64,000 bases of DNA from Nemopilema nomurai (GCA_003864495.1 ML133460.1:248001-312000); one strand, 5' to 3'. Positions 22,907-35,578 are shown, counted from the stretch's first letter. Translations and numbers: made by a program. The notes: generated from the letters alone by a model not told the origin.

Positions 22907-23201
22907 CACTGGCTCCACGGCAACTAAAAACAGGATCGACCAATGACAGATGCATTTTGGTCGCAGCTGTGAAGTTGCTTACCTTCTGAAGTTGAGCGTT
23001 TTTATGAAAAATTAGTATTTATTACCTCGTGGAAACTGTATCACCTTGATACTCATTAATGGTTGTTGTTAAAAGTTGCCTTGTGAGTTAAAGTTATTTA
23101 TTGTTCGCAAGGAGGTAGATGCAAGGAGAAAGATATCGATCGGCGACCGTGACTTGGTTAGCACAACACAAAATCAACGCGCGTCTACTTTCAAATCAGT
23201 C

Positions 23202-25753
23202 ATGTTAGCTGAAACTCAAATACAGCTCCAAAGTGCTCAACATTCTGTGCTTTTCTTGCAAAGCGAACATGCCAAAGTGATCGCAGGGCTGCACGATGAA
23301 ATAAGGAATCTCCAAGCAAAATGTTCAGGTTTGTAACTAGTTAGGCCCATCTATCTATGCTAATGTTATGGCAGTAAGTTCCATAATGTCGAGCTTGAGC
23401 TGTTGTTTACCTGGATATATTTCTTGGATATGAATCAGTTTTACCTTCTAGGATGGTACTATAAAATATATAAAGCAATTGACTGATAACTTCAGCATAA
23501 CTGTATTTTTACATATCACTCGGACATCGTGCCACGATTTAAATGTTAGTTAACTTTCGTGTTTACAAATTTGTTTTTGTTTTTATGCTCACTGTTTTTG
23601 TTTTCGTTTAAAGACATTTCGTTTCGTTTATAGTTTTTTTTTATTTTTGGTATCCCATAATGAAAGCTTGATATATCAGCAGACTCATTTTGGACATAAT
23701 TAATGCCATTAAGAGGAATGAATTATTTTCATTTTCATCACAAGAATCTTAGGATAGATCAATGTGAGCTTGATACATGGTTCAATCCAAAATGATTTTT
23801 ATAAGAGTGAAGCATTTGCCCTTGATTGGAGAAATTTATAAAAAGGTTATCTTAGTAAGTGGCAAAAATAGCTTTGGTATCTGGTAATCTTTGTCACAGA
23901 ATTGTTTTTTCCCTTGATGCTGTTCAAGTTAATTTTCCAAAGCAAAAATGCTATGTAATACCAGCTTCATAACCGTAATATTTTTTCTGAAAAGGTTAAG
24001 ATTTTTTCTATTTATGGATTTTTTACAGCGCTTACATTCCAACTTGCTATGTCAGGAGGTGTCACAGAAGGATTCAATAATGACATTGTATCAGATGATA
24101 GAGGTAAAAGTTTCACTTTTTGTTTTTTTCTAAGTGTGTTTTGGCTAATTTAGGCTACCCATACGCTAATCAAGGTGTAAGATACTCTATGAAATGCAAT
24201 ACATTCTTCCTTTGTAAGCTTCATCTTCCACTATTTTATAAATGATGATACTTCATTTCCTTTAAGACTAGAATATTATCATGATGTCTAGTCTACATTG
24301 GTGTTCTTTTTGTTTTATAGCCATGCTGCATTGAAAGTTTTTTCAAGGAAACACTAGTTTCACTGAGTTGATATCTTTTATTCCCTATTTCCTGGAAAGA
24401 ATTAGTCAGCCAAGGAAGATCTGCTCCCTTACAGATACTCATCAGTTCTGAAAGTTTTGATAGGGACTGAGTACTCAAGATGTTACTAGTGTCGCAAATA
24501 TTTGGCAAATATTTTGTTTATAACTTGGCTTAAGAGGGTAAAATGTAGCTTTATTCACAATGCCAAGGCATAGAGAAACAGTTTTGGTGTTTTGGATAAC
24601 AAGGTATTTTGGATGACAAAGAGGTATTTCCTAAAAAAATTTTGGTCCCTTTGTAAATAATAAATTCTTAATTAAACAGGTATGCTCAACTGAAAATCAA
24701 CATTCAAAGTTTCAAAACAACAAGCTTTATTAAAGACATGGTTCATTCTATTTACTCTGAACAGGGTTTGGCTTCCTTCCAAATAATAATGAATCATTCA
24801 TTTTGACATTTTACACTTCCTCCCTCTCCCTATGAAAAAGAGAGTTTCCCCTGCACAATGTAACTGCCCCTGTGATTGATTGTTAATCTCGCTTCTCTCT
24901 AGAACCTATTAGAGCCTCACAAGACATAATGCAAAAAGAGATTGCTTCTGTGAAGGAAGAGAACATACAGCTGAAAGGAGTTATAGAGACACGTGACAAA
25001 CGGATTTCTTTATTGGAAGGCCAACTGAAAAGTAAGGAACAGAAGTATCAAAATGATTTAAAACTTGTGCAAAGGAATATTGCTGAGATGAAAAGTGAGA
25101 TGGATGCAAAATCAAATACTATTGCTTACCTTACGACTCAGTTACACCAGTTAAAAATCAGGGGTGCCAAGCCAAGTTTAGATGCGGCGGGCCAGATTGT
25201 TCCTTCACCCCCTCGAGGGGGCACCCCCAACTCTAGAATTAGAGCATTGCGCAGAACCGCCACATCACCAACCGCGCGGAGTTTTTCTCCGATGGAAGAA
25301 GCGCATTTCACTTCACATCAGGTCGATTTATCCGAGTTGCCGCTGCAGTCTGCCTTAGCAATAAAGGCAAAGCATCTTCCCAGCAGACCTGCACAGTCAA
25401 TTTCAAACCCAGCAAGGCCGGCATTAGGCCACTCGACTGCAAGAAGGGAGCGTGAAATTCACATGTACACGCGCCCCAAGCCAAGCGACTACAAAGATTT
25501 TATCAGTGCTCCACAGAAAAATTACGACTCTAACTTTGTACCGAAACCTCCAGCAGCACCGCTACCGCCGATATCTGCGTCGAAAAGTGGGAGACAACCG
25601 CATATGAGAAGCTCTAAGGAAAAGGGTTCCTCCGATAGTAGACATACAAAGATTTCAGGGCGTGGTGGAGAGATTACTGAAGTAGTTGTAGAGCCGTTGG
25701 GCTCGCCTGAACGGACTTGGAGGAAAGTCCAAGATTCCAAGTATAGAGAATGA
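23202..25753 (+). CDS. CCDC92: CCDC92, coiled-coil domain-containing protein 92
   Basis: Predicted protein of 350 residues (human about 331). In vertebrates it is a centriole and cilium-base protein. Exons are 23202-23328, 24029-24103 and 24903-25753, all with GT-AG borders and phase 1 junctions. The N-terminal coiled coil has the family motif QSAQHSVLFLQSEHAKVIAG followed by LHDEIRNLQAKCSALTFQL. A second coiled coil ends in KSNTIAYLTTQLHQLK, matching the human STIAYLTSQLH block. The C-terminal half is Ser/Pro-rich and low in order. ATG 23202 is the first in-frame Met, although the frame stays open back to about 23076 without one. The gene is divergent from DNAH10. Confidence 0.9.
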
Positions 25754-26372
25754 CAAATTGCTTGATGCTTATCGAATCTGTGATATATGTAGCATAGTTG
25801 TAAAGATGTATGTTTGTATTGAAAAATATTATATATCAGTCCATTGGTTGTGTGCGGGCGAATGGTTTTCAGAAATTATTTTTAGCTTGCTTATCGCTTG
25901 TTTAATCAGGATTTGTATCTCATAAATGCGACCCAGAAGCGAACACTGGTCGTTTTTCATACTAGTGCTAGCGTGTTGCAAAATATCGTACAATTTGAAA
26001 TGGCAATCAACCGGGAGTCTTATATAAAACCACCGAATCTAACCTCGTCTTTTGTCCTTCTTACTGTGTTCTGTGCAAGTCAGAGCCCAAGGTGAGTCGA
26101 CGTTGTATTCTTAACCCTTTATTGAGGTATTCCACACGAGACTGCCTTTGTATGACCATCTACACGAAAAATAGCGACTGCAATCATGCTCGTTGCGTTG
26201 ATAATGGTTGTTCTTTTTTAGCCCCAAACCGCGCAGACTTTGTGGGCACTCAAAAGTTTTATCATGTACAATTTAAAGAGTTTAATCTTTGCTTTAATAT
26301 GCGTGCTGCCGTCGTTGTATCAAAGAGGAGGTGTAAGCATTCTGAAACTAAACAAAAAAGGTTTTAGATCTC
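25754..26372. other. CCDC92 3' flank, no further gene
   Basis: Probably 3' UTR followed by intergenic DNA. Short open frames here have no recognisable product. No clear AATAAA was identified. Confidence 0.5.
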
Positions 26373-26380
26373 TTCATACA

Positions 26381-27143
26381 CAGGGGCGTAAATATTGGGG
26401 TGGGGTGTGACCCCAATAGTCGAAAACCCGCATTTTGTCGGGCAAACGCCAGATGTTCGCAAATCCGTAACTGTCGGGCAAAATCTTCAAGTCTCCGAAA
26501 TCTTTCAACGACTCACTAGGTATATCGTATCGGTATACTGTTTTATTTTGAGTCCTTCTTCGTAAATATTTTGAGTATATCAATAAATTGAGTGACTCCA
26601 CCAGCCTAAACGCCCATTAGCTAACCACTCTTGAAAACTGGTGTTGGTTTTTTGCGACCCAGTAATACATTTTCATCATGATTTTGAATGAGTCCAGCAC
26701 CAGCATCAGTGGCCTAGCCATCCTGGATGCCACAATTTTATCTGCGTCTGGACGACAAAACCTAATGGCTCATTTTCAAAGGAACTTTGATAACATCATC
26801 TGCTGTTAATAGTCGCTTATCCTTGTTGCCATTACAATATTTTACGAAAAGAAGTTAACACGACTGAACTGCAGCTTGTCTACTCGTGAACTGATCTAAT
26901 AATAAACACTGATTGACATATGAACAGCAAGGCATTGACTTATGGTTCAAATGTCCATACAAAAACGAAACAAAAATATGTAAAAATATCAGAAATTTAC
27001 AAGTACAACAAATTTCATAACGGTTTTCAAACATGGAAGGAACACCTTAAAGGCTTCTCCCAAAACAGATCTCATAACATTTTAGTCGGGCAGTGGCGAT
27101 AATGTCGGGCAAAATCCAAAGGAAAATGCTTTTTACCCCCCTG
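26381..27143. mobile_element. hAT-like non-autonomous DNA transposon (763 bp)
   Basis: The left terminus CAGGGGCGTAAATA and the inverted right terminus CAGGGGGGTAAAAA are flanked by an exact 8-bp duplication TTCATACA (26373-26380 and 27144-27151). A motif TGTCGGGCAAA recurs internally (about 26437, 26473 and 27101). No transposase frame is visible, so it depends on an enzyme made elsewhere. Its ends differ from those of the element at 21382, so it belongs to a separate hAT-like family. Confidence 0.83.
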
Positions 27144-27151
27144 TTCATACA

Positions 27152-28190
27152 TTCACGTCACTAAATGGCAAAAAAGCCTTATGAAAACAATTTTGGTATT
27201 TACTTATTAGAGATAAACAAAGGAGAAGCAACTGATTACATTAATAAAAAGAAAACTTACGATTTCCTCGCTATTTATAATCTAATTCTCTTGAAGCTGC
27301 TCAATTTACATCTTAAAATGATAGGTTTGATTTTATGAAGCTGAGATCAAACCCTATTATAGCTTTGGAATCTAATTGGAACTTATTTTAACATTGGAAT
27401 TTAATATTTCTTTAATATTAATATTGCTATTACATAAGGAAAATCTTTTGAAATTAAATTGAGTTTGGTGGGAAAATCAGTTCGACTGGCTTTTCCCGTG
27501 CCTCGTATTGACACGGCAAGGGTCAAAATGAGGCTAACGCTTCGAAGCAGTCCTCTACAACTTGGTATCGAAACAAGGTGAGCCTGCCAAAACACTTCGA
27601 CATTTCATCCTTCTAATCTGGACCCAAAACAAGTCGTATTATAATCATTTATTGTGTTCTAAATTTCCAAGTCAAAGTTACTCCGTCCTATGAGTTCCTT
27701 TTTGATATTTATGATGTTTAACTCTAATAATCTTACCCGCGTATTGTCGTAATATAGGCCATAATTCTGTCTGGTCCAAGCTGGAATTCTATCTCTACCA
27801 ATGGTTTTAAAGATAATGCATTGTTGTTTCTGTTGATTCTAGTAAGAGCATCGGAACTCTTAGCCTTTTAACTGGTGCTGCACCCTAATCGTTATTGTAA
27901 AGCGCTGCTTGAACAAATTATATGTAACTACATACTGCAGTTAGTGAGGCAGTTATTGATGGCTGATTTGGCTCCCTCTGTTCCCCGTCAATATGATCTT
28001 TGTTTGTTAATCAGTATGTAAAAGTGATCAGATTTGGTTCTTGTTGATCTATGTCACTTTGTGATGCCATTGAACAGTCACCTCTCAAATGTCCAATTTG
28101 AGCTATTACGTGCTGTTGTATATTCGAAATATTGGGTAATTTTCTGATTGGTTGGTGATTCTGTAATAGCTCTGAACATTTGCTTTCTAG
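27152..28190 (+). other. Intergenic DNA and probable RPL6 5' UTR/intron
   Basis: The RPL6 ATG directly follows a TTTCTAG acceptor, so a non-coding first exon must lie upstream. One candidate is the C/T-rich start CTTTTCC at 27490 (TOP-like) with a donor CAAG/GTGAGC near 27576. It carries an ATG of its own, which makes it doubtful. Nothing else was recognised. Confidence 0.35.
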
Positions 28191-30486
28191 ATGGCCAAGC
28201 CACACTCTTCAAGAAACAGAACCCTGTCTGGGATTATCAACAGATTCGGCCGTAGTGCTGTGTTTAAAAAAAAGGCTCTTTACAAGAGAGGGAAGTTCGA
28301 GGTTGAGAAGAAGGTTACTAAACCTGAAACCCACAAGACAAAGCCAGTTGGTGGCGATAAGAATGGCGAGAATAGAACTGTTCCAATCAACAGAAAGGTC
28401 TGCTTGTTATTTAAAATATCTTTCCTGCAGCTATCACTTTTTTGACTCTGCCCATGTAAAACCCATCTAACTTTTGCAATTATATGTTTTAAACAGAGCT
28501 ATTTTTGAAAAAACTATCAGAAAAAATCATACTTATCAGAAAAAATAATTTGCCATTTAGGTTGAATAAATCATTTAGGTTGTTATAGGGTTTTAATAGG
28601 GGTTTTAACAGGGTTTTAACAGTTTTCAATAAGGTTTTTAATAAGGTTGTTCATAGTTTTATAGTTGCATTGTAATTCAGTTAATTTAACTATTTACATA
28701 TGATCAGCTTTGGTAAAGGGCTACCTTCCTTAAACAAGTGAAATGAAATGAAAGTCGCCTTTTTATGATCTTTTTTGCATGCAATAGACTGTTCAAAGCA
28801 AATTTTTCACGTAGCTATGATTGCATCCTTGTCAAGAAAATAACTCTTTGAGATTTCCTTATTCCTTGAACTTTTATAACTTTATACTAAATTTCTCTTT
28901 TGCAGCCAAGATTTTACCCCACTGAAGACAAGCCCAAGAAACTCAAGTCAAGAAAATCACCCAAGCCAACAAAGCTAAGAAGCTCACTCACCCCCGGGAC
29001 AATTGTTATTCTTCTTGCTGGTAGACACAGGGGAAAGGTACTTAAATTTAGTTTCTATAAGTTTTAAGAAGAATATATTATACAAGCAGCAGGTTTTCTT
29101 CTCTGAGTGTTTCTAGTTTTGTACTTCAGACTAGGTCAAAGGTGCCAGTTGTGTAATGGGTCAACATGAAACTTACCTAACCAAAATATTTTCTCTTCCA
29201 ATTGAAGTCACTTTGTCGCCACTTTAACAGGAAGACAATATTGTGGCTGTTTTTTACCTCTAGCAAGAATCATTGTTCATTATCAATGCATCATCATGCA
29301 TTTATCAAATTGCTAATTTTTTCGTCTAGAGAGCCGTCTTCTTGAAACAACTAGCCTCTGGACTCCTTCTTGTTACAGGTAAGTGGTTGTTACACACGAA
29401 TCTAAATTTTTTTCTTTATCTATATATACATGGTTCAAAGATATAAAGGTATTTTTAAAGTGTCAAGCTTTTGCCTACAGGCATATATGTTTTTCTTGAC
29501 TTCATGGTAAGTCGAATTCTTAAGTATATATTTTGTTCCTCATTTTGAAGACAATAGCACATGTACGAACTGATAGAAGTAATTCATATAAAAGTTAAGC
29601 TACGACTCTGATATTCCAACATATTTTTTATATATTCCTTGAAAAATCAACTTCCTTCTTTTTTTATCAACAAGCTACACATCAATTAACTATTTTTGCA
29701 CCAAATCATCTTTTGCTTAAAGCATTAGAGAGACAGACCATCACATTTCTATGTTAACAAATTTGCAGGTCCATACCAAGTGAATGGTGTTCCACTTCGA
29801 AGAGTTCCTCAGTCATATGTTATTGCAACAGAGACCAAAATTGATATTGGAAGTCTAAAGGTAGACCAAGATTTGAATGACGACTTTTTCAAACGACAGA
29901 AGACCCAAAAGAAGAGGACTGATGACATGTTTGAGCAAAGTGTTGAGGTAATTGAAGGATGGTATAAGTTATAATTTTTGTTTACAGCTGAAACGTAGAG
30001 AGAAATTCTGAAAGCACCAAATTTGTTTCCATTCCTAAAAGTTGCCAGTTACTTTGAGGAGATAGATACATGTAACTGCTAGTTATAAAGGTGTTTTTGT
30101 ACCTTTCTGGGTGTCAGTGTAGACAGAGTCCTTATCAGCCCTTGGATTGGATAGAAATATTTTCTTGAAGGGCTTGAAGGAGAAGTTTGATAGGATATTG
30201 AACAACTTAACTAAAATGGAAGCAACAGTAGGTGAACAGTGGCACAGTCTGTAAGAAGGATCAGATGTTATAAATGACATAGATAATGGTTAGTTAAGGA
30301 ACTTTCTTAATGATTGTATTCTGTTTTGTTTAGGGCTACAAGGTCAATGATGCCAGGAAAGAGAAGCAAAAGACCACTGATGAGGCTGTTCTTGGAGAGA
30401 TTTCCAAAGTACCTTTGCTAAGGAGATACATGCGATCTTTATTCACTCTACGTAAAGGCCAATACCCACATGCAATGAAGTTTTAA
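28191..30486 (+). CDS. RPL6: Ribosomal protein L6 (eL6), large subunit
   Basis: Structural protein of the cytosolic 60S subunit, predicted at 239 residues (human 288, which has a longer N-terminal tail). Exons are 28191-28397, 28906-29037, 29330-29378, 29769-29947 and 30334-30486. They total 720 coding bases with GT-AG introns. Diagnostic text is [16 protein letters not shown], then [19 protein letters not shown] and [19 protein letters not shown], all core eL6 blocks. The end, [12 protein letters not shown], parallels human NGIYPHKLVF. The N-terminus is basic ([11 protein letters not shown]). The start codon sits immediately after an acceptor AG, implying a 5' UTR intron. Confidence 0.96.
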
Positions 30487-31174
30487 GGAGATCTAAAATG
30501 TAAATTGAAGTACCATAAAGTTGTCTTTGTTGCTGTCTTCCTTCTCACAAACCTTTTGTTTTATTTACTCCCCAGGTTATTCTTTTTTTGTTAAGTCAAT
30601 ATTCTTTGAAATTCCAAATCATTTAAAGTTAATGTCAAATTAAACTTAATATTAAACTAAGGAAAGCTACTTACCTAAGGTAAATATAACTATCACTAAA
30701 TGTTTAAGCTCCTCAAACAATGAACAATGTGTTGATACTAAATAGCATTGATTTCCATATAAAGATATCTTTAGGCTTTGATGTGTAATTTTTTTTGGCA
30801 CAGTTGTGGCTAAACATAGTGAAATTGTATTTATAATGCATAAGTTATCAGTATCCTATCCAGATTTTTCCCATTTTATACATGGCTTACAAAACGAGCA
30901 GTCTACTATCCATGTTTAAAAACATTTATGTTTGAAAGAATGCAAGTTTTCAAGTTATTGGCCCACTGCATAGGTTTTAGATATTTCTTCAAGCCACTTT
31001 CTAAATGAAAGCCGCGTATATACAAACTATTTAAAGTTAATGAAGATCGACCTACGATGTTTGGATGAGTCGCTACGATAAGCTTTAACCTCGTACCAGA
31101 AACGAGGTATCACAGATTTTTAGACCATCTGTTGTCCAGGTCAGACAGTTCTTAACAACACTGAGAACTTCATC
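30487..31174. other. RPL6-CPOX intergenic region
   Basis: AT-rich, with the RPL6 3' UTR at the left and the CPOX 5' leader or promoter at the right. No RNA gene or repeat was recognised. Confidence 0.5.
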
Positions 31175-34100
31175 ATGTCGTGTACCAATATTTTGAAGAA
31201 TGTTAGGAAAGATTTTTTAATGGCAGAGCCAATAAGTCCATTTGAGGACCTCATATCTCAAGCTGAAGGCTGCATGAAAAGTCGCATGGAGCTTGCCGTC
31301 ATGTACTTTCAAGCCCAGATTTGTCACAGGGTTCAAAAACTAGAAACTGGTAAAAAGTTCGTCGTCGATAAGTGGTCTAGGAGTGAAGGTGGAGGTGGTA
31401 TAACATGCATAATACAGGATGGTACGTATTTATGAGACTTCTACCAAGTCTAGTCTCTAATGCTATGGGGTCAAATAGGGAGAGGGGGGTCATAAAGATT
31501 GAAATGCTGGGATTTTCCAAACTATGAAACTGAAAAATGGGGGAGGATGACTTAAATACATTAAATAAATACATTGCATGAAATACATAATTAGGATGGT
31601 GCTAATAAATGGAAATGGGTTTGCAAATTTGCTGAAAAATAGAGTTTACCCCCCCCCCTCCCCCCATAATTAGGAACTAGAATTATAAGTTGGGTGTGGC
31701 AAAGTCTACTTCCAATTCATTGAAAGTGGATTGCTTGAGGTTTCTTACTAAAAGAATACTAACTCTACATAAAGGCCGGAAACAATTGGTTCAATTGATA
31801 TTAATCTCCTTAAAAATCAGGACTTCACTTCCAAACAGTCATGAGAATCTTATGAAGGTTCAGGGTTACATTTGTTTAAATATTCCTACCTCCTAGGAGA
31901 AAATCAGTCATATTTCTTAATGAAGGACCATATGCACTTAAATTGTGTTTTCTATCTTCTGAAATACTAAGTCTAGAAGGGTTTCCTTTGTGAATGTTTA
32001 GGAGACTTAGAATAGCAGTCAAATGTAACTCTCAAATACACCACCTGTGTCTTCTATACTGCAAATACAGATTGCCTGCAGATTTTATTATGAACATCAG
32101 CCACCTCAGAAATGTGTCATGGCTACCAAGCTATTTTACAGCTGCCTGAGGAATATTTTACTAAGAAATTTGTCACAGTTTTTATTTTTCTTGCCAACAT
32201 CCAAGGAGTTTTTGCATTATTTGTCAGGTAACATTCTATGAACACATGTAGAAGGCCGAAATATTTAAAGAACTTATACTACTAAAAACAAAATCACTAA
32301 GGAACTTTTTGAATTGAAATATTTTTATAACTGCAAGCATCAAGAACTAAAAAGCTGGTTCCATTCATTCGCAGCCAATACTCACATAGATTGTTTGCTA
32401 TTCGTGTGTCAAATGCTTCATTGAGTAGTCTCCGCATATGCTGTCTCGCCCCTCTCTCTATTAAGTGTTAAGGCTTGTTGTAGTCAAAACACCGAAAGTG
32501 AGAACTTAAGAAACTTTTGGTACTAAAATCTAATGATTTGAGGTCTACTAATAAGGAACTTTGGAACTAGGCCTTAAGGAAGGTTCCTTATAAAAAAGCG
32601 TGTAGAAGATTGAAGTATTTGATTGGAATGAAAAGTAGTTTTTCCTTACCAGCATTAAAAAGAATCTCCAGTATTATCTTTGCACCAGGCACCAAGTATC
32701 GTCTTTGCAACAGGTTTCTTATTGTAAAATGTGAGCTTACCACTTAGAGGTGTTGATAAGTAGAGGCAAACCTTTAATGTTGAATTTTAGTTGTCATCAC
32801 TCTTTTTTCTTTTTGATATTATGGATGAAGTTTTTCAACAATGCAGTGAGAAGGGATCAATTTGGTGTGAACTTAGTTCCTTAATGTTTCCATGGTTATT
32901 GTTCCATAGGAGAAGTGTTTGAAAAAGCTGGTGTGAACATATCTGTGGTACATGGGATATTGCCCCCAGAGGCTGTAAAGCAAATGAGAAGCAGGGGTAA
33001 AAATATTGGTGAAGAAGTAAGGTTTTTTGCCTCTGGTAAGTATTTATTCATGCAATTTGTTCTATTTCTTCCTAAGAAGATTTATGCATGAGCTTTTGCA
33101 ATCTTACTTGTTATGTCATCAAGATTCTTGGAAAGTTGATGAATATATCATTCCTTGGATTTTCCGGCTTGTTCTATGTTCATATGCTTTGGTCAAAACT
33201 TTTTGATCTTGACGTTTTAGCTAATTTGAGCATTCAAGTGCCTTTGTCTTCCCGAAGATAAACGCCTAGAGCATTCCCATTTGACATTTAATTTGAACAC
33301 TCAAAGGTAAACGCACTTAAATGCACTTAGTTGCCTTGTGAGAACCATACCTTACAGAAGTTTCTCAGTTCATCTAGAAGAGCACTAACTACCAATCATC
33401 CTATTTATTTGCCTGTGATCAATCAAAGCTTGTATGTCTTCATTATCAGTTTGTCTGCATTGTCCTGATCTGTGTTTACCTGAGTATAAACTCTTAAAAA
33501 TCAAAGTTTATATTTTGAGGAGCAAAGAAATGAAGTGACACAGCCCATAAATCTTGAAGAGACTGATTTTTTTGTATTGTTGATGTCTATGGGAGACATA
33601 AATGTTGATAAATTCAGGCACATAGTTACAATGAATTTAATTCAATTTTTTTCTTGAAGGTATCAGCTCTGTCATGCATCCGGTTAATCCACATATACCT
33701 ACAGTTCACTTCAATTATCGATACTTTGAGACAGAAGATGCTGCAGGAAATAGAACAGCCTGGTTTGGAGGAGGTGCTGATTTAACCCCAATTTACCTTG
33801 ACAGAAGTGTAAGAACCCTGCCTAATTTTGTCACACATTCTAATTTTAAAATGGGTCGGACACTTTGTGCAGCAAACAATGTTCCTGTGAAAAAATCAGA
33901 CTGAAAGAGTCATTGCTTGAAAACCATTTTACAATTTCCCGTCACACTTAAACAGTCCTTGTATGGTTCCAATAAAAGTTGTGCTGTCCTTTCGATATCC
34001 TCTCATAACTGAGCATGATTGGTAAATATATGAACAAGGTCTCTGTTTGCAGTGCCAATACATTTGACAATCTAGCAGAAGGGTACATTTTCAATAGTTG

Positions 34101-35578
34101 GATGATATGTGAAACAGGCTTTTAGAAGAAGTATTAAGATGATGGTACTGATTTGCGCCTTCTTAAAGGAAACCTGTGTTATTGGATTTTGCCTAAGTTG
34201 AGAGGCACTGGGGATCTGCCTTTATGTTTTTTTTTAGTTTCTTCTGATGATGTTAGCACAATTCACACTGACCAATCATCTGATTGATTGTTTTTGGTGT
34301 GTTGCATTGTTTTCTTTAATAATTTTAATAATTTAATAAGTATTGAATGATTTGGAGAGAATAAGAGTACACTTCTTCACTTACACTTAATTGTATTATA
34401 GGATGCCAGACATTTCCACCAAACTTTGAAAGATGTCTGTGATAAGTTTGATGCTACATATTACCCTAAATTCAAATCGTGGGCTGATGATTACTTTTTT
34501 ATCAAGATGCGAGGTATGCTTACAGCTTTCTTTAAGTACCACTGTTAACTAAAAACAATTAGTTTAATAGCTGTTGGGATAAATTGTTGTTTTCAAAATG
34601 TGGTTGGTTGAGTAATTTATTACCATCAATGATGATTCCTTTATACAAACTTTAGAAATTAGTATCAATTACTTGACTTCTATATGTCTATTTATGTTTT
34701 AAGTCCAAGATGTAACTGCCATGGCATTTCCTAATTGTAAGAAACTGCCATCATGGCTGTTGTTGCCAAGCTACTGTTGTTGCTCTTGCTGTAAAACCCT
34801 ACTCTGCTTATGCTATAAACACGTGACTGTTGACATGAGTGTCTTGACCTGCAGATTTATTCCATAGGTGAGCATCGTGGTGTTGGGGGCATATTTTTTG
34901 ATGATCTTGACCAACCAGATCTGGAAACATGCTTCAACTTTCTGTTTGCCTCTGCTGATAGTTTTATTCCGTCTTATATACCTATTGTTGAAAAGCACAT
35001 GAACGATGTTTACTCTGAGAAGGAAAAATCCTGGCAGCATATCAGAAGAGGAAGGTACTGAATTATGCTTTGTTATAGCCCCCTAACTATTTTATTCATT
35101 TTTTTCTTATAAAAAATGTTTTTGTTTAGAATATTCCTACAAGTTTTTTTAAAGATGTCAAGCTCTGTAATAAATGTAGAAGAATCTGCTGTTTATTTGG
35201 GACATTGCCTCCAACACACTCCAAGCCATAAACGAAACTGATGCGTTCCATACTGACTTCAGTTGCCAAACGTTGTATTACTCGGGTGTCTAGAAAGATA
35301 GGTCGTTAGAAGGGTGATGTCTTTATTGGCATTTTGGACGTTGAACAGTGGCCCTTTTGAGTGAAAGAATCATTTTTTCAACCAACAGGTATGTCGAGTT
35401 CAACCTTGTTTATGACCGTGGTACAAGGTTCGGTTTATTCACACCCGGCGCAAGAATCGAAAGTATACTAATGTCGTTGCCACTAGCAGCCAGATGGGAA
35501 TACATGCATGTCCCAGAAGAAGGATCAAGGGAACAGGAACTCCTCACCGTCTTGAGAAAGCCTGTTGACTGGCTTTGA
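31175..35578 (+). CDS. CPOX: Coproporphyrinogen III oxidase (oxygen-dependent)
   Basis: Heme synthesis enzyme that oxidatively decarboxylates coproporphyrinogen III to protoporphyrinogen IX; a homodimer, mitochondrial in most animals. Exons are 31175-31421, 32910-33035, 33660-33808, 34402-34513, 34868-35054 and 35389-35578. They total 1,011 bases, giving 336 residues. Conserved blocks are [61 protein letters not shown] and [20 protein letters not shown], then [20 protein letters not shown]. Only about 20 residues precede the catalytic domain, and they are weakly basic. The long presequence of human CPOX is absent, or lies on an upstream exon I cannot see. ATG 31175 is the first in-frame Met after an upstream stop. 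Confidence 0.96.
31648..31665. repeat. C-rich homopolymer tract
   Basis: Short, nearly pure C run (interrupted by one T) in CPOX intron 1. It is likely polymorphic. No function is suggested. Confidence 0.8.

Larger units (their letters stand above)
22290..22983. repeat. Large inverted repeat (two ~269-bp arms, ~156-bp spacer)
   Basis: The left arm 22290-22558 and right arm 22715-22983 are reverse complements with only scattered differences. The outer ends read GGTAAGCAACTTCACAGC and its complement, and the inner ends TTACATTGTTACACAA and its complement. The spacer is AT-rich. Each arm carries a full CRE palindrome TGACGTCA (22367-22374 and 22899-22906) next to GTTGCCGTGGAGCC, an X-box half-site-like sequence (22349 and 22911). 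I see no target duplication. It lies just upstream of CCDC92, so the right arm may be part of its promoter. A foldback element or an inverted promoter duplication are both possible. Confidence 0.88.

Noticed and set aside
22290..22983. A DNA transposon with defined target duplication
   Set aside because: The bases outside the two arms do not form a direct repeat, unlike the two hAT-like elements nearby, so it is called only as an inverted repeat.
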